DNA of 13,294 nucleotides from assembly GCA_043811005.1 (NCBI GenBank), contig JBDRNO010000072.1:1-13294 (forward strand), read 5' to 3'. The notes below the pieces were generated by a model. The model worked only from the letters and a program-made list of their open reading frames with translations. It did no database searches and was not told where the DNA came from. The position numbers were made by a program, and so were the translations under genes. Shown one piece after another: positions 1 to 7,569 of this stretch (within the stretch, counting starts at the first letter, position 1; each line of letters opens with the position of its first letter). Origin of the DNA: JBDRNO01 sp043811005 (lineage in GTDB: Bacteria > Bacteroidota > Bacteroidia > NORP154).

Positions 1-675
1 GACCCTTTAAGCGACAAAAATATAGAACTTTCAGAAAAGGAAATATCAGATTTTCTGGATTCATGGGGTATAAACAGGGATTCTCCTATAATAACCCAGG
101 TTTCGCGTTTCGACCGTTTTAAAGACCCTATCGGTGTGATACAAAGCTATCAGTTAATTAAAAAATATGTTCCGGTACAGTTGGTTTTAGCGGGAGGGGG
201 TGCATCGGATGACCCGGAAGGTGAACAGGTACTTCAGGAAGTAAAAGCTTTTGCAGGTGACGATCCCGATGTGCACATTCTCGAACTCCCGCCTGACGCC
301 CACAGGGCTATTAATGCTCTGCAACGGGGATCGGATATAATTGTACAGAAATCACTTAAAGAAGGTTTCGGGCTTACAGTTACCGAAGGTTTATGGAAAG
401 GGAAACCCGTAATTGCCGGTGATACAGGAGGTATTAAACTGCAGGTTATTAACCATCATTGCGGGTTTAGGGTAAATACACCTGAAGGGGCCGCAATGCG
501 AATTCGCTATCTCCTGAAGCATCCTGAAATTATGGAAACTATGGGGAAGAACGCACGACAGCTTGTATTGGATAATTATTTGATTACACGTCACTTAAGG
601 GAATACCTTACACTCGTGGTAGCATTATTATATGGCTCTGAAGATAAAATTGAACTTAAGTTACCAGCGCATTAA
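1..675 (+). CDS. treT: Trehalose synthase TreT-type glycosyltransferase (GT4), 3' part
   Basis: The reading frame is open from base 1, so this is the last 224 codons of a gene whose start lies outside the window. The visible part is the C-terminal Rossmann domain of a retaining GT4 enzyme. It contains VSRFDRFKDP (visible residues 36-45), the LVLAGGGASDDPEG stretch, the INALQRGSD segment, then QKSLKEGFGLTVTEGLWKGKPVIAG with the donor-binding E-x7-E arrangement, and a TRHLREYL tail. That combination, notably the GDDPD-acid stretch followed by LPP and NALQR, is what I associate with trehalose synthase TreT. TreT reversibly joins NDP-glucose and glucose to form trehalose in the cytoplasm. The stop lies 10 bases before glgA, so the two are probably co-transcribed. 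The neighbours glgA, treZ and malQ support a trehalose/glycogen role. A different GT4 specificity is possible because the N-terminal acceptor domain is not visible. Confidence 0.85.
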   Translation, partial: DPLSDKNIELSEKEISDFLDSWGINRDSPIITQVSRFDRFKDPIGVIQSYQLIKKYVPVQLVLAGGGASDDPEGEQVLQEVKAFAGDDPDVHILELPPDAHRAINALQRGSDIIVQKSLKEGFGLTVTEGLWKGKPVIAGDTGGIKLQVINHHCGFRVNTPEGAAMRIRYLLKHPEIMETMGKNARQLVLDNYLITRHLREYLTLVVALLYGSEDKIELKLPAH

Positions 676-685
676 CAGTTGACAA

Positions 686-2191
686 ATGACGGATTCTCTA
701 AAAATACTTCTGGTATCATCAGAATGTGTCCCATTTGCAAAATCCGGTGGTTTGGGCGATGTAGCAGGCGCATTGCCGGGTTTTTTAAAGAAACTCCGGC
801 ACGATGTCAGAGTTGTTATTCCAATGTATTCATTTATAGATAGTAAAAAATATAAAATTAATGTTGCCTTTGAAAGCATGAGTGTTCAGATGGGCAATGA
901 ACATATTGCCTGCAGCGTCAACAAAACAACTTTGCCCGGGAACGTGTCAGTTTACTTTATTGTTTATGAACCATATTTTGGAAGACCCAACATATATCAT
1001 GACAATTTTTTCAATGATTATCCTGATAACCCAAAACGTTTTACCTTTTTATCTAAAGCGGCACTTCAATTATGTCATGAATTAAAATTCAGCCCCGATA
1101 TTATCCATGCAAACGACTGGCATACTGCAATATTACCGGCGTATTTGAAAAGGCTCTTTAAGGATGATCCATTATTTTATAATACGGCGAGCGTTTTAAC
1201 AATCCATAACATAGCTTATCAGGGCCGCTATGACCGTTACTATTACGCTTATACAGGGTTATGGGAAGAAGATTTTACACCGGATAAATTTGAATGCTTT
1301 AACGCTGTTAATTTTCTAAAAGGAGGTATTCATTTTGCCGATATGGTTAATACTGTGAGCAAAGGGTATGCTTCGGAGACTAAAACATCACCAGGCGGAT
1401 ATGGTCTGGATTCTTTTTTAAATAAAAAAGGTGAAGATTATGTCGGAATACTTAATGGTGTTGATTATTCGCAGTGGGATCCGGGTAAAGATACATTGAT
1501 ACCGGCAAATTATACTTATGATGATATAAAAGGGAAATCTGTATGTAAAAGAGTGTTACAAAAGCAATTAGGGCTGAAACAGGTTAAGAAAACTCCGGTT
1601 ATTGGTATAGTTAGCAGGTTTGTATGGCAAAAAGGATTCTATATTTTGTCAGAATGCATTGAAGATATTGTAAATAATATGGATGTTCAATTCGCAATAT
1701 TAGGTGCCGGTGATAATCAATTAGAAAATTATTACGACGATTTACATCAACGATATTCTGGTAAAATAGGATCATTTATTGGTTACAATAACGAATTAGC
1801 TCATTTAATTGAAGCCGGCAGCGATTTCTTTTTAATGCCTTCAATATCTGAACCGTGTGGATTAAACCAGATATATTCACTGAAATACGGAACTCTGCCT
1901 ATCGTACGAGCAACGGGAGGATTAAATGATACTGTTGAAAATTATAATCAGGTTACCGGTGACGGTACCGGTTTTAAATTTTGGGAACCTAGTGGGAAAG
2001 CAATATATAATACGGTTAAATGGGCTCTGGAAACTTACCATAGGAGAAAGCCCCATTTACAAAAACTTATTCAAAAAGCTATGGAACAACATTTTTCATG
2101 GGAAGAGAGTGCTAAAGAATATGTTAAACTATATAACAGAGCTTTAGAGAGAAAAAACTGTACCCGCCTCACCAATCATAGCTCCAGATAA
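686..2191 (+). CDS. glgA: Glycogen (starch) synthase, GT5
   Basis: This enzyme transfers glucose from ADP- or UDP-glucose to the non-reducing end of an alpha-1,4-glucan. The 501-residue product is a full-length two-domain GT5 protein, slightly longer than the usual ~480. The nucleotide-sugar loop KSGGLGDV is at residues 19-26, HANDWHT at 141-147 and LNGVD at 256-260. The start of the second domain, SRFVWQKG, is at 310-317, with GAGD at 340-343. The donor site SEPCGLNQ (E389) is followed by GTLPIVRATGGLNDTV at 402-417. The start is set by the family N-terminus (KILLVSSEC) only a few residues in; no clear ribosome binding site precedes it. It lies 10 bases after the TreT-type gene. The last ~11 residues after the family-like end (YNRALERK) look unlike GlgA and may be read-through into rearranged DNA. 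Function is secure; the choice of ADP- or UDP-glucose is not visible. Confidence 0.95.
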   Translation: MTDSLKILLVSSECVPFAKSGGLGDVAGALPGFLKKLRHDVRVVIPMYSFIDSKKYKINVAFESMSVQMGNEHIACSVNKTTLPGNVSVYFIVYEPYFGRPNIYHDNFFNDYPDNPKRFTFLSKAALQLCHELKFSPDIIHANDWHTAILPAYLKRLFKDDPLFYNTASVLTIHNIAYQGRYDRYYYAYTGLWEEDFTPDKFECFNAVNFLKGGIHFADMVNTVSKGYASETKTSPGGYGLDSFLNKKGEDYVGILNGVDYSQWDPGKDTLIPANYTYDDIKGKSVCKRVLQKQLGLKQVKKTPVIGIVSRFVWQKGFYILSECIEDIVNNMDVQFAILGAGDNQLENYYDDLHQRYSGKIGSFIGYNNELAHLIEAGSDFFLMPSISEPCGLNQIYSLKYGTLPIVRATGGLNDTVENYNQVTGDGTGFKFWEPSGKAIYNTVKWALETYHRRKPHLQKLIQKAMEQHFSWEESAKEYVKLYNRALERKNCTRLTNHSSR

Positions 2192-2408
2192 GGTTGTAAG
2201 AACACTTCGGACTAATGCTGATAACGACCGAAGAAGAGGTCCTTCATCCGTGCGGTAAGGTTTTGTATCTGATCTGAGCTTTGGTATTAACTCAATTTAA
2301 CTTAAAAATGCCGTCATCATTCCTCTCTTCTCAATCAATGGCATTATTTTTTTAACTTTATGTCGAACTCACGTCAAGTAGGATATTTTATAGAAATATA
2401 AGAAAAAC
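2192..2408. other. Non-coding gap between glgA and the glgX relic
   Basis: All three plus frames hit stops within a few dozen codons, and I recognise no protein fragment. A small inverted repeat (CTTCGG at 2205-2210 with CCGAAG at 2228-2233) starts 13 bases after the glgA stop. It has a 17-base loop and no following T run, so it is a poor terminator candidate. Because a debranching-enzyme fragment follows directly, this stretch may be deletion-scarred DNA from the missing part of that gene. Nothing in it proves that. Confidence 0.4.
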
Positions 2409-2594
2409 ATGAACTATGGTTTTACACTTTCCGATCTCGTTTCACATAATGTTAAGCACAACGAAGCTGACGGAGAAAACAACCCTGACGGCACTGATGA
2501 CAGCAATAGCTGGAATTGTGGCGCAGAGGGACCAGGTGATGAAGCAGAGATCGGAAAAATGTGCATTCGCCAGATGAAGAGCCTGTTGGCATTG
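2409..2594 (+). pseudogene. Relic of a GlgX/TreX-type glycogen debranching enzyme
   Basis: Codons from 2415 to about 2594 read as an internal piece of a GH13 isoamylase-type debranching enzyme. GFTLSDLVSHN, then KHNEADGENNPDGTDD, then SWNCGAEGP and an RQMKSLLAL segment follow one another in the order and spacing of GlgX/TreX. Intact enzymes are roughly 650-700 residues long; about 60 codons remain here. The match begins just after the conserved HDGF position. CAT is still present at 2408-2410 in another frame, and an in-frame TAG stands at 2391. The match breaks off before the usual LSQG-P-ML-GDE region. The frame then runs on as unrelated residues to a TAG at 2691-2693, overlapping the treZ start. 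It cannot encode a working enzyme: it lacks the catalytic Asp and Glu, which lie upstream in the family. The position next to treZ fits a former treX/glgX of the same operon. Confidence 0.85.
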
Positions 2595-2685
2595 ATTTTT
2601 CGGGGGTTACACCGTTTGGCCTTTCATCATGCATGCTTGCCCCCCGCAGTCCTGTGCTTTTCTCTTCATCAACAAAAAATAAACA

Positions 2686-4509
2686 ATGAATAGAGTCGGT
2701 ACGAAAATATCGGGCAACACCTGCAATTTTACAGTTTGGGCGCCGTTGCGAAAAAGCATGGAAGTTCTTATCCTTCATCCCATGGATATTGTAGTGCCTA
2801 TGACTTGTGATGAATACGGATATTGGTCAGCTACTGTTAACGGAGTCTCACATGGTGCGCTGTACCAGTACAGGCTGGATGGTTCACTGGTACGCCCCGA
2901 TCCCGCTTCACAGAGCCAGCCCGAAGGGGTGCTTGGCCCATCGGAAGTAATAGACCTGAGACAATTCAACTGGACCGATAGCTCATGGATTAATATTCCT
3001 CTTAAAGAACTTATTTTTTATGAATTGCATGCAGGGACGTTTTCAGAAGAAGGGAATTTTGAGGGTATTATTCGCAGACTTGATTATTTACTCGATTTAG
3101 GCATCAACGCCATTGAATTAATGCCTGTCGGGCAGTTTCCTGGAAAAAGGAACTGGGGATACGATGTAGCATATCCTTTTGCAGTGCAACATTCTTACGG
3201 CGGATCTGAAGGATTGATGAAGCTTGTTGATACCTGCCACAGTATAGGAATAGCTGTTGTCCTCGACGTAATTTATAACCATCTCGGTCCGGAAGGAAAT
3301 TATCTTGGAGACTATGGCCCTTATTTTTCAGATCGTTATAAAACCCCGTGGGGTAGGGCCATTAATTATGACCACAGCTACTCAGATGGGGTAAGAGATT
3401 ATGTTTTGCAAAACGCAGTCATGTGGCTGGAAGATTTCCACATAGATGGTTTACGGCTGGATGCGGTTCATGAAATTTATGATTTTAGCGTCAAACATTT
3501 AATACAGGAGATGGCCGAACAGGTTGTGCAATTGAATGAACGATCTGATCGAAAACATTACCTCATTGCAGAATCGGCCCTTAATAACAGCAGGTACATC
3601 ACCAGCATAAAAGCCGGCGGATATGGTCTGGATGCGCAATGGAACGATGATTTTCATCATGGGATACATGCTTTGGTAACGGGGGAAGGAAAAGGTTATT
3701 ACATCGATTTTGGCGATCCGGAAATGCTGGCAAAAGCATTTATAAATGGATTCGCCTTTGACGGCCAGTATTCCGAATTCAGAAAACGCCATTTTGGAAA
3801 TTCCAGCATGGCTAATCCCGGCCACCAATTTGTAGTATTCTCTCAAAATCACGATCAGGCAGGAAATAGAAAGTTTGGTGAAAGATTAAGCATGCTGGTA
3901 AGTTTTGAAATGCTGAAAGTTATAGCCGGAGCTGTGTTTATAAGTCCCTTCCTTCCCATGTTGTTCATGGGTGAAGAATACGGGGAACCTAATCCGTTTC
4001 TCTATTTTGTCGATCATAACAATAAGAAGTTGAGCAAACTTGTACGAGAGGGAAGAAAAAACGAATTCAAATCGTTTTATCCCGACGACCAGATTGCTGC
4101 ACCGGATCCTTCTGACATTGACACATTTATGCAGAGTAAGCTTACTCCTGATCCCCTATCCGGTAATGCTTCACAAGCATTGTATAACTATTACAAAACC
4201 CTTATTAAACTGAAAAAAAATCATCCGGTTTTAAAACAGTTCAGTAAGAACAATATCCTTGTTAATTATAACAGTAAGGTGTTTACCATTGAAAGGTGGC
4301 ATAATGAAAAGCGGATCATAGCCTGCCTGAATTTCAGTGATCAGCCGGTACAAGCACATTTGCCTGTCACTTTCATTGAAAAAGCTTATTTACTTATTAA
4401 TTCTTCCGAAAAACAGTGGAACGGCCCCAGCCCGGATGCATCCACTGATAATCCGGTTACTGAAACAGTTATGATTAATAAAGAAGCAATGCACATCTAT
4501 TCATTATAA
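2686..4509 (+). CDS. treZ: Malto-oligosyltrehalose trehalohydrolase (GH13)
   Basis: TreZ hydrolyses the alpha-1,4 bond next to the trehalose unit of maltooligosyltrehalose, releasing free trehalose. The 607 residues begin with a carbohydrate-binding beta-sandwich (FTVWAP at 15-20, YQYRLDG at 60-66). The GH13 barrel follows: FYELHAGTFS at 111-120 and DVIYNHLGPEGNYL at 194-207. The nucleophile D259 sits in DGLRLDAVHE, the acid/base E296 in LIAESALN, and the third carboxylate D390 in SQNHDQAGN. FHHGIHALVTGEGKGYY is a TreZ-type stretch. The length is normal. The start is supported by the N-terminal VGTKISGNTCNFTVWAP pattern; the leader is A-rich with no Shine-Dalgarno site. It follows the debranching-enzyme relic and precedes malQ by 20 bases. 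TreY, which makes its substrate, is absent from this window, so it must be encoded elsewhere or the enzyme works on something else. Confidence 0.93.
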   Translation: MNRVGTKISGNTCNFTVWAPLRKSMEVLILHPMDIVVPMTCDEYGYWSATVNGVSHGALYQYRLDGSLVRPDPASQSQPEGVLGPSEVIDLRQFNWTDSSWINIPLKELIFYELHAGTFSEEGNFEGIIRRLDYLLDLGINAIELMPVGQFPGKRNWGYDVAYPFAVQHSYGGSEGLMKLVDTCHSIGIAVVLDVIYNHLGPEGNYLGDYGPYFSDRYKTPWGRAINYDHSYSDGVRDYVLQNAVMWLEDFHIDGLRLDAVHEIYDFSVKHLIQEMAEQVVQLNERSDRKHYLIAESALNNSRYITSIKAGGYGLDAQWNDDFHHGIHALVTGEGKGYYIDFGDPEMLAKAFINGFAFDGQYSEFRKRHFGNSSMANPGHQFVVFSQNHDQAGNRKFGERLSMLVSFEMLKVIAGAVFISPFLPMLFMGEEYGEPNPFLYFVDHNNKKLSKLVREGRKNEFKSFYPDDQIAAPDPSDIDTFMQSKLTPDPLSGNASQALYNYYKTLIKLKKNHPVLKQFSKNNILVNYNSKVFTIERWHNEKRIIACLNFSDQPVQAHLPVTFIEKAYLLINSSEKQWNGPSPDASTDNPVTETVMINKEAMHIYSL

Positions 4510-4529
4510 AAACATTATATATCAGGAAA

Positions 4530-6032
4530 ATGTCTGAACGAAAAGCCGGTATATTGATGCACATCAGCTCGTTACCGGGCAAATACGCAATAGGTGACTT
4601 TGGCCCTGAAGCTTACAGGTTTGCAGATTTTCTAAAAAGAAACGGTCAAGGCTATTGGCAATTACTGCCATTGAATCAGGTAAATGAACGCTATGGTTAT
4701 TCACCATACAGCCCGCTTTCAGCATTTGCCGGAAATGTTTATTTTGTTAGCCCTGATTTACTCGCTGAGCAAAATTTAATCAGCGAGCTGCCTGAAAATT
4801 GTATGCCCTCTTCATCCGGGAAAGTAAATTACAAGATTGCCGAACAAACAAAAGAAGAAATTATTGATACCGCATTTAAACGATTTAAAGACAATTCCTT
4901 TTCATCTTTGAAAAATGATTTTGCGGAGTTTCGAGAGAAAGAAAGATACTGGTTGACCGACTACTCGTTTTTTATGACCCTGAAGAAAAAATTCAATTTT
5001 TCAAACTGGAATGAATGGCCAAAGGTACTCCGCGATCGCGATGAGAAGGCGCTTAAACAGTTTTTTAAAGAAAATTCTGACGAGATTGAACGTGAAGAAT
5101 TTGCACAATTCATATTTCTGCAGCAATGGAAAAACCTGAAAAGATATTGTAATGACAAGTGTATAAAAATATTTGGCGATGTCCCCATTTATATTAATTA
5201 TGATAGCGCGGATGTATGGTCGCACCCTGAATTATTTAAACTGAAGAAAAACAAGGAGATGAAGGCTGTTGCAGGTGTGCCGCCAGATTATTTCAGTGAG
5301 AGCGGGCAGCTTTGGAATATGCCCGTTTTCAGATGGGATGTGATGAAGAATGACGGTTTTACGTGGTGGAAAAACCGCATTAAGAAAAACCTGGAATTAT
5401 TTGATTTGCTAAGGTTAGATCATTTCAGGGGATTTTCGGCTTTCTGGGAGGTACCTGCCGGTGAAGTAACCGCCATTAATGGAAAGTGGGTCAGGGGGCC
5501 GGGCGCCGGTTTATTTGATGAACTGAAAAAAGAGTTTCCCGATATGCCATTTGTTGCAGAAGACCTTGGTCAAATCGATCAATCCGTATATGAGCTGCGC
5601 GATAACTACGATTTGCCCGGCATGAAAGTACTTCAGTTTGCATTTGGGTCAGATACCCGCACCTCGGTTCATATTCCTCACAATCATACTTACAATTGTA
5701 TTGTTTATACCGGCACACATGACAATAATACAACAAAGGGCTGGTTTATCAGAGAAACAGATTGTGTTCAACGCAAAAATCTGAAAAAATACCTGGGTAA
5801 GAAAATTCATAATCGGAACTGTCACCTGCAGTTAATAAGGTTAGCATATTCATCAGTGGCAAAGCTTGTAATAACACCATTTCAGGATATCCTTGGCTTA
5901 GGTACTGATGCACGAATGAATACCCCGTCGGTGGAAAATGGCAACTGGGTTTGGCGATTTACAAAAAACGACCTGAAGCCAAAAACCGGAAATAAACTCA
6001 TAAAACTTGTTAAAACATTTGGCAGAATATAG
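4530..6032 (+). CDS. malQ: 4-alpha-glucanotransferase (amylomaltase), GH77
   Basis: MalQ moves alpha-1,4-glucan segments between maltooligosaccharides in the cytoplasm, freeing glucose and lengthening other chains. The 500-residue product has the short bacterial amylomaltase architecture from its first residues (AGILMHISSLPGKYAIGDFG). GYSPYSPLSAFAGN lies at 56-69 and the GDVPIYINYDSADVW segment at 216-230. The nucleophile D297 is in LRLDHFRGF, the acid/base E344 in FVAEDLGQI, and the third carboxylate D398 in TGTHDNNTTKGW. The 250s loop PPDYFSESGQLW is intact. An AGGA at 4524-4527 lies very close to the ATG. It follows treZ by 20 bases and is probably in the same operon. There it would rework the glucan chains produced or consumed by GlgA, TreZ and any debranching enzyme. 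Confidence 0.95.
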   Translation: MSERKAGILMHISSLPGKYAIGDFGPEAYRFADFLKRNGQGYWQLLPLNQVNERYGYSPYSPLSAFAGNVYFVSPDLLAEQNLISELPENCMPSSSGKVNYKIAEQTKEEIIDTAFKRFKDNSFSSLKNDFAEFREKERYWLTDYSFFMTLKKKFNFSNWNEWPKVLRDRDEKALKQFFKENSDEIEREEFAQFIFLQQWKNLKRYCNDKCIKIFGDVPIYINYDSADVWSHPELFKLKKNKEMKAVAGVPPDYFSESGQLWNMPVFRWDVMKNDGFTWWKNRIKKNLELFDLLRLDHFRGFSAFWEVPAGEVTAINGKWVRGPGAGLFDELKKEFPDMPFVAEDLGQIDQSVYELRDNYDLPGMKVLQFAFGSDTRTSVHIPHNHTYNCIVYTGTHDNNTTKGWFIRETDCVQRKNLKKYLGKKIHNRNCHLQLIRLAYSSVAKLVITPFQDILGLGTDARMNTPSVENGNWVWRFTKNDLKPKTGNKLIKLVKTFGRI

Positions 6033-6112
6033 TATATCGTAATAATTATATAAAAACAAACACAACTGGATGTATCAGTTTATCATGAAAAATAAATTTT
6101 AAACAAAAAACT

Positions 6113-6424
6113 ATGCAAAAAACATTTATCGGGTTATTACTACTTATTCTACTGGTTGTATTCTTTGCCCTGGAGAATTCTGTACCTGTAAAAGTCAGTT
6201 TCTGGTTTTGGGAAGTAAATTCGATTTTATCCCTGATAATAATTCTGTCAGTTATCTCTGGGGCTATTGTCAGCTTCCTGCTTTCTTTGCCTGCAAGAGC
6301 GAAAAAAAACAGAGTAATACGCGAGAAAAACGAAAAGATAAGCCTGCTTGAGCAAGAAATATTGAGTCTTAACATGAAACTCAATATATCCTCAAAAGAA
6401 ACAGATAAAAATATAAACACTTGA
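6113..6424 (+). CDS. LapA-like (DUF1049) small membrane protein
   Basis: This is a 103-residue inner-membrane protein. A first hydrophobic helix covers about residues 5-20. It is followed by ALENSVPVKVSFWFW (19-33), the signature of the LapA/YciS family, a second helix at about 37-59, then a basic stop-transfer stretch (ARAKKNR) and a charged heptad-like tail at about 65-95 that could form a coiled coil. In Enterobacteria the related LapA takes part in control of lipopolysaccharide assembly; whether that role applies here is unknown. It lies 80 bases after malQ, with no terminator seen between them, and converges on the minus-strand gene 18 bases downstream. Family assignment is by eye from the short motif and topology. 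Confidence 0.8.
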   Translation: MQKTFIGLLLLILLVVFFALENSVPVKVSFWFWEVNSILSLIIILSVISGAIVSFLLSLPARAKKNRVIREKNEKISLLEQEILSLNMKLNISSKETDKNINT

Positions 6425-6442
6425 AATGATGAAAAAAGACAA

Positions 6443-7213
6443 TTAAAAATTCTCATTTACACCCAATCCAAACAGTGCAAAATCATATTTTACAGGGTCA
6501 AATGGGTCTAATTTCCGCAAATTAATATCAAGTTCATCAACAGATTTAGAATCATTCTGTTTACGGTTAAGAAGACCGAGTTTTCTTGCTACATTACCTG
6601 AGTGAACATCCAACGGACAAGATAATATTGAAGGTGAAATGCGGTTCCAGATTCCAAAATCGACACCAGAATTGTCTTTACGGACCATCCACCTGAGATA
6701 CATATTGATTTTTTTCGCTGCCGAACCGTGTAACGGGTCTGGTATATGTTTCTGTGTTCGAACCGGATGCGGAACAGTAAAGAATTCTTTCTTCAGATGA
6801 TGAATGGCTGGTTGTACAGAATCTTTTGTTTTATATTCATTGAAAACACCTTCCAATCCGTTTTTCTTTTGATACAAATATTTAAGTGCTTTAATGAAAA
6901 CAATGAAATCTGTTGAATTAAACGTACGATGAACGAATCCGTCTATCTTTTCAAGGTGCTGTTCCTTGTGGTTCAAAATAAAATCGTAAGGGGAATTCCC
7001 TAGAAGGGTCATCATCTGTTTTGCACTTTTTACAATAGATCTTCTATTTCCCCACGAAATGGTGGCTGCCAAAAAACCAGAAATCTCTATGTCCTCTTTT
7101 TCAGAATACATATGAGGTATCTGAATCGGGTCAAGTTCAATAAAATCGGGGGTGTTGTATTGTAAGACCTTTTCATCAAGAAAATCTCGCAGTTTTTCCA
7201 TTCTTAAACCCAT
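6443..7213 (-). CDS. TIGR02757 family (DUF2400) protein
   Basis: This is a 256-residue protein of a family of unknown function, common in Bacteroidota. Recognisable blocks are DPIQIPHMYSEKEDIEISGF (28-47), the ATISWGNR block (50-57), PYDFI (75-79), PLHGSAAKKINMYLRWMVR (160-178), GVDFGIW (183-189), CPLDVHSGNVARKLGL (199-214), and an FDPVKYDFALFGLG end. The PLDVH...VARKLGL block resembles the VDTH...R...RL segment of helix-hairpin-helix DNA glycosylases (endonuclease III type). A distant relationship with a DNA repair fold is therefore plausible, but this is inference. The start may be here or at the second ATG, 7201 (MEKLRDFLDEK), which resembles family N-termini more. It is convergent with the LapA-like gene. 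A decayed inverted copy of its residues 168-210 lies just upstream. Confidence 0.87.
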   Translation of the reverse strand: MGLRMEKLRDFLDEKVLQYNTPDFIELDPIQIPHMYSEKEDIEISGFLAATISWGNRRSIVKSAKQMMTLLGNSPYDFILNHKEQHLEKIDGFVHRTFNSTDFIVFIKALKYLYQKKNGLEGVFNEYKTKDSVQPAIHHLKKEFFTVPHPVRTQKHIPDPLHGSAAKKINMYLRWMVRKDNSGVDFGIWNRISPSILSCPLDVHSGNVARKLGLLNRKQNDSKSVDELDINLRKLDPFDPVKYDFALFGLGVNENF

Positions 7214-7279
7214 ACGCCTGTCTTTACGGGGTATAAAAATACTAATAATGGATAAGGATTCCTATGCTGGCTTATTATC

Positions 7280-7406
7280 CGCATAAACATGTTTCTAAGG
7301 TGAATGATAAGAAAAGATAATAAAGGTGTTGATTTTGGCTTATGGAAGTCTGTCCCGATCAATTTTGTCATGCCCCCTTGATGTTCATTCCGGTAATGTT
7401 TTTCGT
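7280..7406 (+). pseudogene. Decayed inverted copy of part of the TIGR02757 gene
   Basis: On the plus strand, 7280-7378 reads RINMFLR, a TGA stop (7301-7303), MIRKDNKGVDFGLW, then a less similar stretch. After a one-base slip in the C run at 7373-7377, the next frame reads PLDVHSGNVFR up to 7406. This aligns collinearly with residues 168-210 of the neighbouring intact protein (INMYLRWMVRKDNSGVDFGIW ... PLDVHSGNVAR), which is encoded at 6584-6712 on the opposite strand. By eye about 26 of 43 positions are identical. The TGA stands exactly where the intact gene has the Trp codon TGG. The DNA is clearly diverged, so this is not a recent duplication. Weaker similarity may extend upstream to about 7258. 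It is a non-functional fragment of a second homologue. Confidence 0.8.
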
Positions 7407-7416
7407 TTTTAAAACA

Positions 7417-7458
7417 AAGGAAGAAGTCTTTCCGTGCTCACGGAAAGACTTCTTCCTT
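7417..7458 (-). terminator. Strong intrinsic terminator of the minus-strand operon
   Basis: The arms AAGGAAGAAGTCTTTCCG (7417-7434) and CGGAAAGACTTCTTCCTT (7441-7458) pair perfectly over 18 bp around a 6-base loop (TGCTCA), of which TG and CA could pair further. Read on the minus strand, the hairpin is followed by TTTGTTTT, the T-rich tract of an intrinsic terminator. The plus-strand side lacks such a tract. It lies about 110 bases beyond the stop of the glycoside hydrolase gene at 7570, so it most likely ends the operon transcribed leftward from about 10.8 kb. Confidence 0.8.
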
Positions 7459-7569
7459 GAATTAACCCTAACCTAACGTCCGAAAAAATCTGAATAACGG
7501 ACTACCTTATAGTATGAAAAAACCCTTCATGATGTAAGAGACCGGTATTTCTCCAGTCCTACAGCTTCT

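Noticed and set aside
2205..2233. Hairpin CTTCGG/CCGAAG after glgA as a terminator
   Set aside because: Only 6 bp of stem, a 17-base loop and no T run; transcription probably continues to treZ.
2140..2290. Open minus-strand stretch of about 50 codons across the glgA end
   Set aside because: It reads without stops (TKPYRTDEGPLL and onward) but overlaps glgA, has no good start and matches no family I recognise.
2452..2778. 108-codon minus-strand ORF over the glgX relic
   Set aside because: It is antisense to recognisable debranching-enzyme codons and to the treZ start; its own translation resembles nothing I know.
6046..6456. 136-codon minus-strand hydrophobic ORF
   Set aside because: It is the complement of the LapA-like gene, whose two helices and motif are convincing on the plus strand; complements of hydrophobic A/T-rich segments often look hydrophobic too.
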